DNA of 64,000 nucleotides from Peribacillus glennii (GTDB lineage Bacteria > Bacillota > Bacilli > Bacillales > DSM-1321), in assembly GCF_003429105.1 (NCBI RefSeq), contig NZ_QVTD01000021.1:24392-88391 (forward strand), in the 5' to 3' direction. Below the pieces are notes generated by a model. The model saw only the letters and a program-made list of their open reading frames with translations. It did no database searches and was not told where the DNA came from. Of this stretch, positions 46,238-55,615 are shown piece by piece. Made by a program: the position numbers and the translations under genes. Each line of letters starts with the position of its first letter. Position 1 is the first letter of the stretch.

Positions 46238-47083
46238 TTATAATTCCGAGGCGTACTTGTTTAATTCTTTACTCATAGTTTCGATTTTTGATATAAACAT
46301 TGAAATGTCCTCTGTGGACATCGCTTGCTCCTTGCCAACGGAAACCACTTTCTGGATGGATGTAGTGATATCGTCCATTGACTGTTGGATATTTGTAAGA
46401 GTTTCCCTTATTTTTTCAGTAGAGGACATTGTTTCAGCTGAAAGTTTTCTAATCTCGTTAGCAACTACTGTAAATCCAGCCCCTTGCTGACCAGCTCTTG
46501 CGGCCTCAATAGATGCATTTAAACCCAATAGGTTCGTTTGATCCGCCACTTTCTTTATAAATTTTAAGACTTCATCGGTTTTTTTTACTTCTTCTGAACC
46601 TTCTTTGGCTTGTTCAAGAAGAACGTTACTGATACCAGCAAGAGTTTCAGAACCTTCTGTAATGTTAGTGACACGAGTATTTGCTTGTTCAAGTGATTGG
46701 ACAATCTCCTCTGAAATCCTTCTTAATGCTCTTTCATTTTGTTTCTGGAGCTGAATAGCTACTGAACCAATCACTTTTCCTTCTGCAACAATAGGCGTTG
46801 CTAAGCCAGTAAATGGAATACCAAAAAACATCTCGGGGACTTCTTCCTCAATAGATTTATTATATTTTATACAGGCAGCCAAGGGTTCTTCTGGGTTTAT
46901 TTTCAAGCCTCGCCGTGCTCCTATATCAATTTTTTTCCCTGGGTGATAACACAGCCATTCATTAGTATCTGTTAACCCAATAGCGATATCCGGTAACATA
47001 GAATGAACTACAGGAATAAATTTTAAGTAGTTCTCTAAAATAGGATGTACAGCATTGGAGTTAAGTGTCATATAGTTCGTCAT
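46238..47083 (-). CDS. Soluble methyl-accepting chemotaxis protein (YfmS-like)
   Basis: 281 residues without membrane segments. The N-terminal sensor half (residues 1-125) includes [20 protein letters not shown]. The short signalling half has the tip [21 protein letters not shown] and [14 protein letters not shown]. This is the layout of B. subtilis YfmS. It should signal to CheA from the cytoplasm. Right arm of a boundary repeat lies 22 nt upstream. Confidence 0.85.
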   Translation of the reverse strand: MTNYMTLNSNAVHPILENYLKFIPVVHSMLPDIAIGLTDTNEWLCYHPGKKIDIGARRGLKINPEEPLAACIKYNKSIEEEVPEMFFGIPFTGLATPIVAEGKVIGSVAIQLQKQNERALRRISEEIVQSLEQANTRVTNITEGSETLAGISNVLLEQAKEGSEEVKKTDEVLKFIKKVADQTNLLGLNASIEAARAGQQGAGFTVVANEIRKLSAETMSSTEKIRETLTNIQQSMDDITTSIQKVVSVGKEQAMSTEDISMFISKIETMSKELNKYASEL

Positions 47084-47104
47084 TTTTCTATCCCTCTTAA
47101 TTAG

Positions 47105-47130
47105 TTTAGTAAAGCACCCGTTAGTTCTAT
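47105..47130 (+). repeat. Cassette-boundary repeat, right arm only
   Basis: TTAGTAAAGCACCCGTTAG is near-identical to the right arm of full copies. The left arm is missing; the chemotaxis gene begins 22 nt away. Confidence 0.65.
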
Positions 47131-47221
47131 AAAATAATTGTTATTTAATAAGTAATATATTATTGAACATTCTGGTTATTCATTAATGATTGATCAGTTT
47201 TTTCCTGTATAGTTTCTAAAA

Positions 47222-47380
47222 CTAGTTCTTGTTTCCAAACATTCTCATGCCACAATCATCTTCATCTTTGCATACCCAAACTTTTTTCTTAACTTCTTTC
47301 CAACCGTCGTCAAGAAATACCGTTTTATACTCAATGTCTTCTTCGTTCGTGTTTCCGCATACAAAAAATTCTTCAGTCAT
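47222..47380 (-). CDS. 52-aa acidic protein with paired cysteines
   Basis: ATG at 47380 lies 10 nt after AGGGG; an earlier in-frame ATG (47389) is too close to it. The product reads TEEFFVCGNTNEEDIEYKTVF, then KKVWVCKDEDDCGMRMFGNKN. Three cysteines (one near the start, a C-x5-C pair later) suggest a tiny metal-binding or thiol protein. It is the only gene between its two repeat remnants. Confidence 0.55.
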   Translation of the reverse strand: MTEEFFVCGNTNEEDIEYKTVFLDDGWKEVKKKVWVCKDEDDCGMRMFGNKN

Positions 47381-47485
47381 TTCATTCATGCCCCTATTCT
47401 ATTTATTTAGAAAATACACATTTTTATATACATAATTTTACCATCTATCATATTGATTGGTTGCACTTAATTAATATTTTTTATG

Positions 47486-47540
47486 CTACTAAACTGCTCC
47501 GTTACTTCAATAAGAAGAAAAGAATCGCCGCATAACCCCA
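47486..47540 (+). repeat. Cassette-boundary repeat, left arm plus decayed centre
   Basis: CTACTAAACTGCTCCGTTAC, then TTCAATAAGAAGAAAAG. The right arm is absent or degraded (GCATAACCCC). It ends at the nuclease stop codon. Confidence 0.65.
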
Positions 47541-47541
47541 T

Positions 47542-48522
47542 TTATTCACCTACTAATCCATCACCATCTCTATCATCCATATATTTATAGAGCCATGAAT
47601 CTCGCGTAATTGGCATTTTAAAGCCAGCAGCTTTGGCTTCAGAGATCGTAACACTTCCATTATGATTGGTATCCACCTTACTAACAACTTCGATGCTACT
47701 TACCGGTTCGTTTACCGGTACATTGTTTGTTTTCGGTGGCGTACTGCTCGTACCTGTCGTTTTCCCTAAATTTTTGTTCACTTCATCTGGGTTTACATTG
47801 TCAAATTCATCTGTAATGGTTCTGCCCTGAATTTTGTATGTGAATTTATAATGGTTAGGAATTTGTGTCTGAGTATTTGGATATTGAATCACTGCTACGA
47901 AATCTGTACAACCTCCAGCATCTCTAATTACTTTTTCCATATAAGATTGATCGCCGTGCCTATTGAGAATGTTGTCTTGAGGTGTAATGTTATATGTGTT
48001 AGATACTCCCCCAAGTGAATCAGCAATTACATGCCCTTCATCTAGCGTTGGACTCTCTGTGCCGGGAACGTTTGCTTCATCGGAATAGTATCTCCCAGAT
48101 GATGAAACATGTTCAGTATTCGGATTTTGGAGTGTTATTTTTTTCGCCTCAACACGAATGAGCTGACCGAAGTCATTTGTATACGCCCAATATTCCCGTC
48201 CTCCGAAACCGACATCCACTTTGGCATTTGGCTGTCTATATCCTGAAATGTCCCCGCCGTCTACTTTAAGTAGGGTATATTTGCTGTCATCAAATCCGCC
48301 CGCTGTGCCTGTTGCCTTTGGCGTGCTGGATGCAGGAGCCGCTTTGGTGGGTTCACTGTCACTCTTTGGTTTTTCCGTGTCATTAGTTTTAACAGTCTTA
48401 GCGGCCGCACTTGTTTGGGATTGCACTTTTTTTGGCGAAGCCTGTTCGGTAATGGTTCCGCAACCCGCAAGGAAGGATAGCAAAACCACTGTCGCTACAA
48501 CGGAAATTACTCTTTTGTTCAC
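47542..48522 (-). CDS. Secreted lipoprotein DNA/RNA non-specific endonuclease with EF-hand-like tail
   Basis: GTG 48522 follows AAAGG by 11 nt; GTG 48534 would sit on that site. A lipobox LAGC ends the signal. After a Ser/Lys/Pro/Ala-rich linker comes the nuclease domain: DEGHVIADSLGG and YNITPQDNILNRHGDQSYME (His-Asn metal-finger type). The C-terminal segment has two Asp-rich loops (DTNHNGSVTISEA and DDRDGDGLVGE), calcium-binding in appearance. About 326 residues, extracellular and membrane-anchored; roles could include nucleic-acid scavenging or competition. Confidence 0.82.
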   Translation of the reverse strand: MNKRVISVVATVVLLSFLAGCGTITEQASPKKVQSQTSAAAKTVKTNDTEKPKSDSEPTKAAPASSTPKATGTAGGFDDSKYTLLKVDGGDISGYRQPNAKVDVGFGGREYWAYTNDFGQLIRVEAKKITLQNPNTEHVSSSGRYYSDEANVPGTESPTLDEGHVIADSLGGVSNTYNITPQDNILNRHGDQSYMEKVIRDAGGCTDFVAVIQYPNTQTQIPNHYKFTYKIQGRTITDEFDNVNPDEVNKNLGKTTGTSSTPPKTNNVPVNEPVSSIEVVSKVDTNHNGSVTISEAKAAGFKMPITRDSWLYKYMDDRDGDGLVGE

Positions 48523-48628
48523 ATTTCTGCACACCTTTCACATGTTTCTCCACCATACAATTCGTATACAAGCAATAACACATTTTGAACTTTTGTTGGA
48601 ATATACCTATCTTTGGTGTTGAATCCTT

Positions 48629-48712
48629 ATTCAACTAATCTGCACCTTCTGTACAAGAAGAAAAAGCTGCCAAGACTGACAGCTAAGAGCTAAGTTATTT
48701 AAGTTAAAACAA
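48629..48712 (+). repeat. Cassette-boundary repeat, full but degraded copy
   Basis: Left arm CAACTAATCTGCACCTTC. The centre AGCTGCC...GACAGCT forms a hairpin followed by TTTTTCTT on the minus strand. The right arm is degraded to GCTAAGTTATTTAAG. Confidence 0.65.
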
Positions 48713-48839
48713 GATATTCTTAACATAAAAGAAGCCGTATAAGAGCCCCATCAATTGGACAAATAACGGCGAAGTAACTTAGTCATATTATACCATATCG
48801 AGGTACTTTACTTGGTTTAATTTATTTTTTATTTTTTCA
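48713..48839. other. Short repeat-bounded interval without a gene
   Basis: Holds one long hairpin (GCCGT at 48735, ACGGC at 48770) that is T-rich on the minus side. No ORF. Confidence 0.45.
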
Positions 48840-48913
48840 GCTATCCTGCCCCTTTAGTTCCATAAGAAAAAGCCTTACTCCTTATTGAAGTAAAGCACCC
48901 GTTAGTTGAATAT
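48840..48913 (+). repeat. Cassette-boundary repeat, full copy
   Basis: Left arm CTATCCTGCCCCTTTAG, centre identical to the copies at 44335 and 50417, right arm AAGCACCCGTTAGTTGAA. It ends 5 nt before the phzF stop codon. Confidence 0.8.
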
Positions 48914-48917
48914 CATA

Positions 48918-49781
48918 TTATAACCATTTGCCTTCTGCTACAACAAAAGCACTACCACCTATTTGTATTGTGTACTTGGAATTATGTTTAGTAGCTACTG
49001 CTTTTAATAATGATTTCCTATTAATCGAATAACCTTGTTCAACTGAATAACTTATATCTTGGCTATCAAAAACGTTATGTCCTAATAAATACCCAGCTAA
49101 ATTTCCGTTAGCACTCCCCGTAGCTGGGTCTTCTAAATGACCTGACGTAAACATAAAGACTCTTACATGTAAATCGTTAGATGGATTTACTGTTTCTTTT
49201 GTAAAGATAAGAAGATTTGCATCTCCTATTTCCTCTAAAAGTTCGTCATAAAGTTGATGATTTAATTTACAGCAGTTTACTGCATCTAAAGTCTTTAAAT
49301 TTACAATAATGCTTGGTAATCCAGTTGAAACTACTTGGATAGGAAGTTCAACATTGATATCCTTAATGTCAATTTGGAGAATTTTTGAGATAGTTTCTAC
49401 ATCTATTGTATTTTTAAATATTGGCTGATTTTGTAACATTAAACCCTCTTGTCCATTAAACATTACAGGAATCTGTCCAACTTCAAGATTAAGTTTAATT
49501 TCATTTGAATTATTACCATCTATGAAACGTTGAATAATGTATGCGGTTCCAAGTGTAGGATGTCCTGCAAATGGTATCTCCGAATCAGGCGTAAAAATCT
49601 TTACATCGTAGCCACCGTTTTTTTGTAATCTAGACATTATAAATGTAGTTTCTGAAAAGTTTATTTCCTTCGCAATTTGTTGCATTTTTTCTTGGGTAAT
49701 ATCCTCATCAGGTATACAAACAGCTAATTGATTTCCTTCATATGGTTTTCCCGCAAAAACATCAACTATGAAAAATTTCAT
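48918..49781 (-). CDS. PhzF-family isomerase/epimerase
   Basis: 287 residues. NFSETTFIM contains the catalytic Glu, FAGHPTLGTAYI and DPATGSANGNLAGYL are the two pseudo-symmetric signature loops. The N-terminus (FIVDVFAGKPYEGNQLAV) is classic. It lacks other phenazine genes around it, so it is likely a stand-alone PhzF-like isomerase of unknown substrate. GGAGAG precedes the ATG. Alone between two repeats. Confidence 0.88.
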   Translation of the reverse strand: MKFFIVDVFAGKPYEGNQLAVCIPDEDITQEKMQQIAKEINFSETTFIMSRLQKNGGYDVKIFTPDSEIPFAGHPTLGTAYIIQRFIDGNNSNEIKLNLEVGQIPVMFNGQEGLMLQNQPIFKNTIDVETISKILQIDIKDINVELPIQVVSTGLPSIIVNLKTLDAVNCCKLNHQLYDELLEEIGDANLLIFTKETVNPSNDLHVRVFMFTSGHLEDPATGSANGNLAGYLLGHNVFDSQDISYSVEQGYSINRKSLLKAVATKHNSKYTIQIGGSAFVVAEGKWL

Positions 49782-49843
49782 TAAGTTTCTCTCCTTTTAA
49801 TCCTTATTATAACATTTCAGTAATATTGAAATAGTTTTTTCTT

Positions 49844-49943
49844 AAAGTAACCTGCCCCTTTAGTAGAATAAGAAAAAGCCACCAGGTACTGCAGCTGATC
49901 TTCAACATAAGCACCCACTAGTTTAAGAGTACATTACTTCACA
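49844..49943 (+). repeat. Cassette-boundary repeat, full copy with extended flank
   Basis: Left arm AAAGTAACCTGCCCCTTTAG, unique centre with AGCTG and CAGGTACTGC, right arm AAGCACCCACTAGTTTAAG, then the shared flank TACATTACTTCACA. Confidence 0.75.
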
Positions 49944-50027
49944 ATCTTTAGTTTTTCGCATTAAATAAATCCTTTCACTTCTTTTCAACATATAATGATG
50001 TAACCTAACTAAAAGGAGTGAAATCAC

Positions 50028-50303
50028 ATAGGATATTTCTCTCGCCAGGGGACAATGAGCCCACAATCTCCTCCTCCAACATTTATACCACCAAAACCTT
50101 CCGTATCTTATATCGTAGACTGTGTATATCAATACACTTATGTATGGCTTAGAAATGGGAGTCAATTTTGGTTTTATCCAACTCGTGTGGAGTATGGTGA
50201 GTTATCTGGATATAGGTGGAACGGCGTCTTCTGGCAATTCTTTGGAATTGACCCCAGACTTATAGATGCTGTTGCCTGTCCTCCTATCCCTACCCCATAT
50301 TAA
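50028..50303 (+). CDS. Small aromatic-rich protein (possibly spore surface), start codon unclear
   Basis: The frame reads GYFSRQG then MSPQSPPPTFIPPKPSV and YTYVWLRNGSQFWFYPTRVEY. Its W/Y/F- and Pro-rich composition recalls a family of small Bacillus proteins I associate with spores. A perfect AAAAGGAG lies 9 nt before ATA 50028, where an ATG would be expected; the first ATG (50055) has only GGGG at 4 nt. The start may be ATA or may have been lost. A terminator-like hairpin follows (AAGTCTTGTG...CACAAGACTT). Confidence 0.55.
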   Translation: MGYFSRQGTMSPQSPPPTFIPPKPSVSYIVDCVYQYTYVWLRNGSQFWFYPTRVEYGELSGYRWNGVFWQFFGIDPRLIDAVACPPIPTPY

Positions 50304-50312
50304 ATACAAAAA

Positions 50313-50346
50313 AGTCTTGTGGTAATTAAAGACACAAGACTTTTTT
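50313..50346 (+). terminator. Intrinsic terminator
   Basis: AAGTCTTGTG pairs with CACAAGACTT, followed by TTTTTC, 10 nt after the stop codon. Confidence 0.85.
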
Positions 50347-50416
50347 CTTTATAATTAGCTTAAATCAATTACACAATTTCCAGGATATTATCCACTGTAA
50401 GAAGTAATAAATGTTT

Positions 50417-50493
50417 CACTAAACTGCTTCTTTAGTTGAAGAAGAAAAAGCCTTACTCCTTATTGAAGTAAAGCACCCCGTTATTTGAACAAG
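50417..50493 (+). repeat. Cassette-boundary repeat, full copy
   Basis: Left arm ACTAAACTGCTTCTTTAG, centre AGAAAAAGCCTTACTCC, right arm AAGCACCCCGTTATTTGAA. Confidence 0.8.
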
Positions 50494-50583
50494 TACCTTT
50501 TTTAAAATTATTTACACCGAACTAGATTTAAGTGAATAACATGCCTATAAGTATGATTTTAAAAAAAGAGGTGAATAAAATTT

Positions 50584-51228
50584 ATGGTTAAGTATATGGA
50601 TTATACTTCCCCTGCGACTCAGTATACATTTGATGTGAATAAAAGCCCTTTGTTCATTAAAGACAACCAAAATTATATCAACGTTTTAGGTGTTCAGCAG
50701 CTGAATACGCTTGAAGATGTGTCCCTGCTGGATATTTTCCTTAGCAAGAGTAATGTGGTGGAACCCCACTATCACCAGAATGCTGCCGAACTCGTCTATT
50801 GCATCTCTGGTTCAGCCGCTGTGTCGATGCTGAATCCTTTTACAAAACAACTCCAAACTTACATCATAACTCCAGGGCAAGTGGCAAATGTCCCGCAAGG
50901 CTGGTGGCATTATGAAATAGCCTTAGTCGATAACACTCATCTTTTGGCAATTTTTAATGCACCAACTCCAGAAGTTATTTTAGGTTCTGATATTTTGAAA
51001 TTTACTCCTTCAAATATCATGTCGCATACTTATTGTCTTGACGAAAATCAATGGAAACAAGCAATTGCACCTGTTAAACCGACAACATATATAGGTCCAT
51101 ACAAGGACTGTAACAGAGTAAAGGAAAACATACCATATCAAAATATAAATCAACAATATCAACAACCCCAATATATTCAAGAATACCCACATACCCCCAT
51201 TCAACAGTATCGGCAATATTGGGGCTAA
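50584..51228 (+). CDS. Cupin-domain protein with Gln/Tyr-rich tail
   Basis: 214 residues. VEPHYHQNAAELVYCISGSAAV (residues about 59-80) is cupin motif 1 with H-x-H and Glu, and PGQVANVPQGWWHYEIAL is motif 2. The tail (NINQQYQQPQYIQEYPHTPIQQYRQYW) is Gln/Tyr/Pro-rich, like cross-linked coat proteins. Oxalate-decarboxylase-like binding or a structural spore role are both possible. AGAGGTG precedes the ATG. Alone between two repeats. Confidence 0.8.
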   Translation: MVKYMDYTSPATQYTFDVNKSPLFIKDNQNYINVLGVQQLNTLEDVSLLDIFLSKSNVVEPHYHQNAAELVYCISGSAAVSMLNPFTKQLQTYIITPGQVANVPQGWWHYEIALVDNTHLLAIFNAPTPEVILGSDILKFTPSNIMSHTYCLDENQWKQAIAPVKPTTYIGPYKDCNRVKENIPYQNINQQYQQPQYIQEYPHTPIQQYRQYWG

Positions 51229-51332
51229 CGGATGAACGGATTACACCATAGGCATGGAACATCCATGTCTTCTTTGTGGTTAATTTCCTTCAATGAGACG
51301 AAAAAGTAAAATGCAATTTCATACTTCTTATT

Positions 51333-51407
51333 AAACAAAACTGCCCTTTAGTTGAAGAAGAAAAAGCCTTTCTCCTTATTGAAGAAAGCACCCGTTAGTT
51401 GAAGAAC
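51333..51407 (+). repeat. Cassette-boundary repeat, full copy
   Basis: Left arm AAACTGCCCTTTAGTTGAAG, centre AGAAAAAGCCTTTCTCC, right arm AAGCACCCGTTAGTTGAAG. Confidence 0.8.
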
Positions 51408-51615
51408 CAATGTTAAAATTTACTTGTATCGACTGTCAGTAAAGCAATTATGCTACAATTCATATAGTCTAATAATTATGCACTATTTTAGACAATATTT
51501 GTTTTGGATGTAGATAGTATAAAAAACGATATAAAAGATTGCTGAAAATTTGTAAGGGGGATTACGACTAACTAACAAACATTTAGCGTTCCCCACATTT
51601 GAAAGGGGATTTTAT

Positions 51616-52179
51616 TTGAATCAAACATTATTAGTCATTGATGCACAACAAGAATTAATTGATGGAAATCAAGAAGTAGGTCCAATCTTCAATAAAAATC
51701 AACTTATCAGTAATATCAATAAAGTGATTAACAAAGCAAGAGAATCAGGTGTTCCAGTTGTGTTTGTAAGGGATCTTGATGTTGCTGAAGGAAAAGGTAA
51801 TGGATTTCAAGTTCACAATGAAATTAATGTACCCACTGAAGCAAAGGTTTTCGATAAATCCGCAACAAATTCCTTTTATGGGACAGGCCTGTTAGAACAT
51901 TTAAAATCACAACATATTGAACATATTGTGATTATGGGCTGTGAAACACAGCATTGTATAGATAGTGCAGTCAGAACAGCAACTATTAGTGGTTTTGATG
52001 TAACGTTAGTTGGTGATGGGCATTCAACATTGGGCAATGATGTTTTAAATTCACAACAAATAATAAAGCATCATAATACTACACTTCACGGTCATTATAA
52101 TGTTGATCACTTTTCTATTGTCAGAAATTCTGAGGAAGATTTATTTCGTCCAACTCACGATTCTTATAGGGAAAGCTAA
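51616..52179 (+). CDS. Isochorismatase-family cysteine hydrolase
   Basis: 187 residues. The catalytic triad is visible: Asp in LLVIDAQQELIDG, Lys in TEAKVFDKSATNSF, and Cys in IMGCETQHCIDSAVRTA, where the C-x-x-x-C-I-D pattern is typical. It resembles nicotinamidase/isochorismatase-like amidases; substrate unknown. The TTG start follows AAAGGGGA. Alone between two boundary repeats. Confidence 0.85.
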   Translation: MNQTLLVIDAQQELIDGNQEVGPIFNKNQLISNINKVINKARESGVPVVFVRDLDVAEGKGNGFQVHNEINVPTEAKVFDKSATNSFYGTGLLEHLKSQHIEHIVIMGCETQHCIDSAVRTATISGFDVTLVGDGHSTLGNDVLNSQQIIKHHNTTLHGHYNVDHFSIVRNSEEDLFRPTHDSYRES

Positions 52180-52256
52180 AAATAGCACTTAATAAGCAGG
52201 GAATTTCCCCTGCTTTGTTTATTTCATATTCGAATATTAGATTCGTTCTCATCTAT

Positions 52257-52333
52257 GACTAAACTGCCCCTTTAGTTGAACATGAAAAAAGCCTTTCTCG
52301 TTATTTAAGTAAAGCACCCGTTAGTTCATTGAG
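52257..52333 (+). repeat. Cassette-boundary repeat, full copy
   Basis: Left arm ACTAAACTGCCCCTTTAG, centre AAAAAAGCCTTTCTCG, right arm AAGCACCCGTTAGTTCATT. Confidence 0.8.
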
Positions 52334-52376
52334 AAAAACATTTCTTATTCAAGAATCCGCACGTTTGTTCTAAGTT

Positions 52377-52423
52377 AAATCCTATTAATTGAACTTGAGC
52401 ACCCAGTTTATTTAATAGGATTT
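52377..52423 (-). terminator. Long inverted repeat (terminator-like) containing a repeat-arm fragment
   Basis: AAATCCTATTAA (52377-52388) is exactly complementary to TTAATAGGATTT (52412-52423). The loop contains GAGCACCCAGTTTA, which resembles the right arm of the boundary repeats. It lies beyond the end of the decayed decarboxylase. Confidence 0.55.
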
Positions 52424-52466
52424 AGATTTATAACTATGGTGATTTATATAAAATTCATCTATCTTA

Positions 52467-53390
52467 CTAAATATTTTTTGTATTGTTGAGATTGGAGTAT
52501 AAGGATTTAATAGAACTGCTCTTAACCAACGTCTCCTCTATAAGTTGGCAAGGAGAAAAAAAACGTTCTTCATTAAGCAGATACTGTTGTAATTCTAAGT
52601 TCCATTGGTCCCATTGTTTCGAATCGAGATATTTTGGTCTTCCTCTAAAACAACATAAATTTGTATCAGGTTCACTTGCTAATTCTATGTAGGAGCGTTT
52701 TTTAACTTGCATTACAAATTCCTCAACTAATAAATAACTTTCCTTCAATAGTTGGTCGTAACCTTTTAGTCCAATGTGTTGAAGCGACAAATATTACTTT
52801 AAAATGTCCGCATGACGGGTGCCTTGAACACTAACTTCACCTAAATTTGTAAAATTTATATCATTCATATATGGAGCAGAAATTCGGAAATCCGTTTCCA
52901 ACAATTCACGATTCTTAAATAAAACCATAGCACATGTTTTTGCAACATACATCCATTTTTGAGGGTTAAAAGTTATAGAATCTGCCCTTTCAATACCAGA
53001 AAGTAATTGACGATACTTCTCTGAAAATATTAATGCCCCACCATAAGCATCATCTACATGTAACCAGAGCCCATACTTCTTTGCTGTTTCTGCAATGGAT
53101 AAGATGGGATCAATACTACCCGTTACAGTTGTTCCGGCCGTTGCTACAACTGCAAAAGGTTTTTTCCCGTCTTCAAACAATTTAATAATCTTTTTTTCTA
53201 AGTCGGAGATATCCATCTGAGAATTACGATTACTTTTTACAGAGATTACACTAGAGGTACCTAATCCTAATAACATTGCTGCTTTATGACGAGAAGTATG
53301 GCTCGCTTCTGGTACTAAAATAACCCACTGTATATCACCTTTACAGTTTTTTGATTGCTTAATTAAAACTTCCAAATATTTATAATACTG
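52467..53390 (-). pseudogene. PLP-dependent group II decarboxylase, truncated with a nonsense codon
   Basis: [43 protein letters not shown] and FNPQKWMYV (PLP lysine) identify a glutamate/aromatic amino-acid decarboxylase. After GTRHADILK an in-frame TAA (52791-52793) interrupts the frame, which continues YLSLQHIGLKGYDQLL to 52467. The first 100-150 residues are missing upstream. Aromatic or siderophore-type decarboxylation would have been its role. Confidence 0.75.
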
Positions 53391-53438
53391 TTAAAAATAA
53401 ATAAGGATGGAAAATTAGAAAGAAAGGACTAGAGTTAA

Positions 53439-53576
53439 ATGATTTCAAGAAAGAAATTGGGTATTTTCCTTACCTTCTTGGGTGCATTAATAGTTATTAT
53501 ACACACTCAATTTGTATATCCAGAATTGATGTACACACACTGGATCGGTGCCTCCCCCTCCCAGGCAGACTGTTAA
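53439..53576 (+). CDS. 45-aa single-pass membrane peptide
   Basis: AAAGGA precedes ATG 53439. MISRKKLGIFLTFLGALIVIIHTQ is a positively charged start plus one membrane helix, followed by a short outside part ending ADC. A terminator follows at once. It could be a small membrane protein or exported peptide. Confidence 0.5.
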   Translation: MISRKKLGIFLTFLGALIVIIHTQFVYPELMYTHWIGASPSQADC

Positions 53577-53605
53577 GAACATATTATCATGTTCTCTTTT
53601 TTTAC
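53577..53605 (+). terminator. Intrinsic terminator
   Basis: AGAACAT, loop ATTATC, ATGTTCT, then CTTTTTTT, immediately after the 45-aa gene. Confidence 0.8.
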
Positions 53606-53929
53606 TGTCTACCTGTAGGGGATAATATCACCCCTCGTTAACTGGTTGACCCTTTTTTCATTTGGTCTTAATATAACTTGGAAAAAATGGTCACCGACCT
53701 TCGATTGTTTTGGAGATATGCAGTACTAAAATATTTTCACAGTGAACTCTTTTTTGATACCTCCTAAGCCCAACATGCATTACTTAATAATAGTTCAAGA
53801 AAACAAGGAGTATTATAGTATGAATGTAGTTTCTGATGGAAATGCAAAAGCATTATACATTTTCTACAATTGGAAGGGCAAAGGTTGGGTATGACGGGAT
53901 TCGAAAAATGCGAAAATGGGGGAATCTTA

Positions 53930-55615
53930 ATGAGTATTAATGATGGCATTTCACATAACTTGCACAACTTATCCAAACAATGTACCAACCCGTACTGCAA
54001 AAATCCAAATTGTAAATGTGGAGATCAATGTAAATGCACACCCAATAACCAATGTGGCAGTGTGGAAGCAAATCCGCCAAAAATAATTCTCACAAAATTT
54101 GTAGACGAACTTCCAATCCCTCCTGTTTTAAAACCTCAATGGAAAGATCAGTTATATACGTATTATGAAGTGAATATGACGGAATTTAAACAATCTCTCC
54201 ATAGTGAGTTAAATGATACAACGGTATGGGGCTATGAAGGCAGCTATCCAGGTCCTACCATAGAAGTAGAAAAAGGTAAAATCGTATTTATCAAATGGAT
54301 CAACAATCTTCCTGATAAGCACCTGTTTCCTGTAGATCATACTGTGCATGGTGCCCATATGGACGTACCGGAAGTACGGACGGTGGTACATGTACATGGA
54401 GCTTGTGTTGAATGGGAAAGCGATGGCTATCCGGAGGCTTGGTTTACAAAAGGATTCAAACAAGTCGGTCGATATTTTAGGAAGCAAATCTATCGATATG
54501 ATAATTGCGGTCATGATTCCACACTTTGGTATCATGACCATGCCTTAGGTATTACTAGGCTTAATGTTTATGCTGGATTGGCGGGATTTTATTTAATCAG
54601 ACATCAACAGGAACGCTTATTAAATTTACCAAGTGGGAAGTATGAAATCCCTATAATGATACAAGACAAGACATTTAATAAAGATGGATCCCTTTATTAC
54701 CCAAAGCAGCCAGATAAACCAATCCCGGAATTAGAAACGTCGATCATTCCTGAATTCGTGGGAAAAACGATATTAGTGAATGGCAAAGTACATCCCTATT
54801 TAGAAGTGGAACCACGTAAGTATCGATTTAGGTTGCTAAACGCATCCAACACCCGTTTCTTTAGAATTAAACTTGGCTCAGGACAACGTATGTATCAAAT
54901 TGCAACCGATGGAGGCTTTATACAGCACCCGATAGGTGTAAAAGAAATTATGTTAGCACCTGCAGAACGAGCAGAGGTGATCATTGATTTTACCAATCTT
55001 GAGGGTAAGAATATTATCATGACAAACGATGCCCCTGCTCCATTTCCAACCGGAGATCCAGTTGATGAAAATACGGGCACTGTGATGCAGTTTAGAGTAA
55101 CTCTTCCATTGTCTAGTGTGGATACGAGTGCTATTCCGGCTTATATAATGCCTGTTCCCAAAATAAATGAACAGTCAGCTTCCAAGATACGATACCTAAC
55201 ACTAAATGATAACATGGATAAGTACGGTCGTGAATTTATGTTATTGGATAATAAACAGTGGGATGCCCCCATCACTGAAAATCCAAAATTAGAATCAACT
55301 GAAATATGGTATCTCATTAACTTAACTACGGATACACACCCTATTCATCTTCACTTAATTGATTTTCAAATCTTAGATAGGAGAAATTTCGATGTAGAAA
55401 AGTTTAACAAGGACAAATTGATCCATTATACGGGTCCGGCGATTCCTCCTGAACCATACGAACGAGGATGGAAGGATACCGTTCGAGTTAATCCTAACCA
55501 GATTGCTAGAATTATCATGAAGTTTGGTCCTTTTACCGGATTGTATGTATGGCACTGTCATATCTTGGAGCACGAAGATTATGAGATGATGAGACCGTTT
55601 ATAGTTATCCGATAA
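53930..55615 (+). CDS. cotA: CotA-type multicopper oxidase with Cys-rich N-terminal tail
   Basis: 561 residues. ATG 53930 follows GGGGGA by 6 nt; the frame is open upstream without a better site. The four copper motifs are intact: HVHGACVEW, LWYHDHALGI, THPIHLHL and WHCHILEHEDYEMM (type 1 Met axial ligand). No signal peptide, as in the B. subtilis coat laccase. Residues 18-41 form a cysteine cluster (QCTNPYCKNPNCKCGDQCKC), which CotA of B. subtilis lacks. It should oxidise phenolics, bilirubin or metals on the spore. Confidence 0.88.
   Translation: MSINDGISHNLHNLSKQCTNPYCKNPNCKCGDQCKCTPNNQCGSVEANPPKIILTKFVDELPIPPVLKPQWKDQLYTYYEVNMTEFKQSLHSELNDTTVWGYEGSYPGPTIEVEKGKIVFIKWINNLPDKHLFPVDHTVHGAHMDVPEVRTVVHVHGACVEWESDGYPEAWFTKGFKQVGRYFRKQIYRYDNCGHDSTLWYHDHALGITRLNVYAGLAGFYLIRHQQERLLNLPSGKYEIPIMIQDKTFNKDGSLYYPKQPDKPIPELETSIIPEFVGKTILVNGKVHPYLEVEPRKYRFRLLNASNTRFFRIKLGSGQRMYQIATDGGFIQHPIGVKEIMLAPAERAEVIIDFTNLEGKNIIMTNDAPAPFPTGDPVDENTGTVMQFRVTLPLSSVDTSAIPAYIMPVPKINEQSASKIRYLTLNDNMDKYGREFMLLDNKQWDAPITENPKLESTEIWYLINLTTDTHPIHLHLIDFQILDRRNFDVEKFNKDKLIHYTGPAIPPEPYERGWKDTVRVNPNQIARIIMKFGPFTGLYVWHCHILEHEDYEMMRPFIVIR

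Noticed and set aside
36831..47083. Chemotaxis operon
   Set aside because: The two receptor genes are 7.7 kb apart, in different contexts, with no che genes nearby.
49923..50165. 80-codon minus-strand ORF
   Set aside because: It is antisense to the aromatic-rich small gene, which has the better ribosome site and composition.
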